From positions 125,847,731-125,911,730 of the forward strand of contig NC_134535.1 of the NCBI RefSeq assembly GCF_050624435.1: DNA of 64,000 nucleotides. The letters are read 5' to 3'. The notes beneath the pieces were generated by a model that was given only the letters and a program-made list of their open reading frames with translations, was not told where the DNA came from and did not search any database. This stretch comes from Tenrec ecaudatus. Taxonomy: Eukaryota; Chordata; Mammalia; Afrosoricida; Tenrecidae. A program made the position numbers and the translations under genes. Below are positions 61,400 to 64,000 of the stretch, one piece after another (within the stretch, counting starts at the first letter, position 1; every line of letters begins with the position of its first letter).

Positions 61400-61894
61400 T
61401 GTATTGAATATGGATTGAACTCAATGAAAGGAGAAGGGGAAAAGTCCATACCAGTGTACCAGTAGATAAGATCATGCTAGATAATGTAATGATTAATAGA
61501 TAATATCGTGATAAACAGAGCAAACATTTAAGGTGTCAAGAATTTCATTTGCTTGGATCCACAATCAATGCTCATGGGATCAAAAGTCAAGAATCATATA
61601 TTGTGTTGATTTGTGCAGATCTGCCATACAAAATCTCTTTAAAGTACTAAAAACAAATATGTCACTCTGAAGACTAACATACACCTAACCCAAGTCATTA
61701 CATACATATCCATGATATTTTAATCACCTCATATGCTTTTGAAAGTTGGACAATGAGTAGCGAATATTGAAGAAGGATTGATGCATTGAATTACGATGTT
61801 GGCAATGAATATTGGCAGTACTATAGACTATGTAAAGAAATAAATCTGCCTTGAAAGAAATACAGCCAGAATTCTCCTTAGAAATGAGGATGGC

Positions 61895-62330
61895 ACAGAT
61901 AGGACCTGGAAACACAGGGAATCTGGGGCAGATGATCCCTTCAGGACCAGTGCTGAAAGTGGTAATACTGGGAGGATGAAGGGGAGGTTGGATAGAAAGG
62001 GGGAACCGTTTACAAGGATCTTCATATATCACCCTCGCCGAAGGACAGACAACAGAAAAGTAGGCGAATGGAGATGTTGTGAGTGTAAGATATGACAAAA
62101 TAATAAAAATTTATTAATTATCAAGGGTTAATGGGGGGTTGGTTAGGGAGAGAAAAATGAGGAGCTCTAGGAGAAAGCAAATATTTGAGTATGATGAGGG
62201 CAACAAATGTGCTTGAAACAATGGATGGATGGATGGATGGATGGATGGATGGATGGATGGATGGATGGATGGATGGATTGCGATAAAAGTTGCCTGAGCC
62301 GGCAATAAAATATTTTGTAAAGGCAAAAAA
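61895..62330 (+). mobile_element. LINE 3' end nested in RTE
   Basis: cagataggacctggaaacac to ccggcaataaaatatt. Contains the ATGG microsatellite at 62221-62279 shortly before its end. Confidence 0.62.
62221..62279 (+). repeat. (ATGG)n microsatellite
   Basis: About 14 perfect copies of ATGG inside a LINE 3' end. Confidence 0.96.
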
Positions 62331-62590
62331 AGATATGCGGATGGCAAGATTTTGTCTTATCTACTTTGAACATATTATCAGGAGAAACCAGTCCCAAGAA
62401 AATATCCTGATGCTTGGTAAAATAGGTGATCAGTGAAAAAGAGAAACACGCAAAAAATAATGGATGACGCAGAACTGCAACAATGGGGGCAAACAAAACA
62501 ATAATTGTGAGATGGGGCTGGACCAGGCAGTCTTTTACTTTTTTATATATAGGATTACTATAGGTCAGACCAACTGAACTGCACATAACA

Positions 62591-63289
62591 GCAACAACAA
62601 TATGCTCTTTTCATATTTATTTCATAATTCTGTTTTTGTTTTCCTCTTGAGGGACCAGACTCATTAGAAGTAGTAATAAGAACCGATCTGCAATAAAGGA
62701 AAGCTGCATTGAGAATCAGCCATTACTCATACTAATCCTGCATCAGGTTTAGTTCTCTAGAAAAGTAAAACCAGTGAGGCTTGTATGGGCATGTCTATCA
62801 AAAAAGACTTCCATCAAGATGTAGCCCAAACAATTGTAGAAGTAGGTTAAGTTCAATGTGGTTCAGGGCCATGGATGAGCTGTAAGCTGAAGTCTTCTAG
62901 TGACTTCTATAGCTGGGGGGGCTGATGAAAGGAAACAGGAATATGAAGACAGAAAACACAGGCTGCTGGATGCAGAGTTGAATGAATCTGAAATTAGCCA
63001 TATTAATTCAATTTTAGCAGCCAGCTGATGACTACTCGGATTAGTATGTGAAATAACTGGAGTTCAATGAACCAGATGCAGGATCCAAATCCACAGTAGA
63101 CATGCACAGTCAGCTTATACTAGGAATATAAAGGGGTATCCAAGAGAAAGGACAATATACCTATTTCCCTGTAAGCTAGCATTGAGAAACTTGTTCTGAG
63201 TTAGTGTGGGTGCATGGGGACTGTTCTCTCACGTCACAGTGATTTTTTTTGTAAAAGCAGGTTCACTTGAACCTTTTGTGTGTGTGTGA
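62591..63289. other. No recognised feature
   Basis: Unassigned DNA between the RTE end and the mariner remnant. Confidence 0.35.
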
Positions 63290-64000
63290 TGGCCAATTTA
63301 AGAGAACAGCATGTGGCAGTGACATTTTGCTTCCTGCTTTAGAAAACTGCCATGGGAAATGTTGTAATCTTGAACACAGCTTACAAGGTCAGCGCTATGG
63401 GAAAAACTCAAGTGTACAAGTGGTTCACTCATTTCAAAAAAGGTGAAATAATGATTGATGACAAACCTCATTCTGGACATCCGATGACCTTCCCTAAAAG
63501 AGGAAATTGTCAAAAAAAATTTGTGCACTTGTGCTTCAAGACCGATGACGGGCCATTGAAGAGGTGAGGAAGTTATCTGGACTGTCTTGGAGATCAGTTC
63601 AGCTTCCAATTTTAGTGGAAGATTTGTGAATGAGAAGGATCACCGCTAAATTTGTTTCTGGGGTTCTGACTGAGCAACATAAAGAACATCGAGTAGAAAC
63701 ATACTGTTTTTTGAAAGAACAGCTCTGAAGAGACACAGACTTTTTCCCAAAGTCATTCCTGGTGCTATTCTTATGACCCCCAAAGCAAACGTCAATCAAG
63801 CCGGTAAAGGACACCATCATCACCTCGCCCAATAAAGCCCAGGAAGTGAAATCAAAGATCAAAAAGATACTCATTTGCTCTCTGATGTGAGGGGGATAGT
63901 GCATTTGGGCTTTGTTCCACCAGGTCAAACTGTTAATCAAGCTTTCTATTTAGAGATTCTGAAAAGATTGCGTAACAGCGTGTGACAAAAAAGGGCCTGA
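63290..64000 (+). mobile_element. Mariner-like transposase remnant, runs off the window
   Basis: Readable segments in order: KVSAMGKTQVYKWFTHFKKG with PHSGHP, then AKFVSGVLTEQHKEHRVE, then GFVPPGQTVNQAFYLEILKR near 63905-63965, all typical of mariner transposases of the SETMAR/GVQW type. Frame breaks and stops separate them. The catalytic C-terminal part would be beyond 64000. Confidence 0.75.

Larger units (their letters stand above)
61400..62590 (+). mobile_element. RTE 3' remnant interrupted by a LINE 3' end
   Basis: RTE sequence (aggtgtcaagaatttcattt near 61530; gaaggattgatgcattgaat near 61772) stops at about 61895 and resumes at about 62335 (tactttgaacatattatcag, then the cagcaacaac end). 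The intervening 61895-62330 is a sense LINE 3' end. A short match, ggatggca, flanks the insertion. Confidence 0.65.

Noticed and set aside
60732..64000. A further SRCR exon after the e domain
   Set aside because: No WGT.C, QLGCG or DAGV.C type motif is seen in any frame; the interval is RTE, LINE, microsatellite and mariner sequence.

Overview
This window is vertebrate nuclear DNA: long introns, GT-AG exons and a dense load of retrotransposons. Its repeats point to an afrotherian mammal. AfroSINE-type tRNA-derived SINEs and their RTE partner LINE are scattered throughout, together with many copies of one LINE 3' end that finishes in an AATAAA-containing tail. Two short hAT-type elements resembling the SPIN family would favour a tenrec among afrotherians. 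The species call is inference; the mammalian and afrotherian calls are well supported.

The only gene with intact coding potential is part of a class I scavenger-receptor (SRCR, group B) gene of the CD163/CD163L1/WC1 family on the + strand. Fifteen exons are visible from 19439 to 60731. Five consecutive cassettes each hold a 93-bp linker exon, an intron of 76-77 bp and a 315-bp SRCR exon (19.4, 25.5, 31.6, 38.9 and 48.2 kb). They are followed by a b-type SRCR exon (55.6 kb), a c-type exon (56.0 kb), a sixth linker plus d-type exon (57.9-58.4 kb) and an e-type exon (60.4 kb). Every exon is phase 1-1, so all join in frame in any combination. Signal peptide, first domains, transmembrane segment and cytoplasmic tail are not seen and presumably lie outside the window. 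The b-c-d-e order matches the known CD163/WC1 cassette; the block of five linker-d cassettes in front of it is the unusual part.

Layout: 1-15.8 kb is repeat-rich DNA without recognised exons; it carries degraded mariner, SPIN-like hAT, AfroSINE, old L1 and LINE 3' ends, and a 34-nt U2 snRNA fragment with perfect target-site duplications. From 15.8 to 40.6 kb lie four tandem units of about 6 kb, each carrying one linker-SRCR cassette. Unit 4 also holds a processed MARCHF2 retrocopy. From 40.6 to 48 kb is repeat DNA, then the older, diverged fifth cassette. From 50 to 55.6 kb is repeats, and 55.6-60.7 kb holds the b-c-d-e exons with an RTE pol remnant between the last two. From 60.7 kb to the end are an interrupted RTE, a microsatellite and a second mariner remnant.

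Reading the shared insertions and deletions gives the array a direction of growth: cassette 5 is the oldest form, unit 4 is next, and units 1-3 are the youngest. The cassettes differ at the residues expected to form the SRCR cation site, so the array may be making receptor ectodomains with different ligand or metal dependence.
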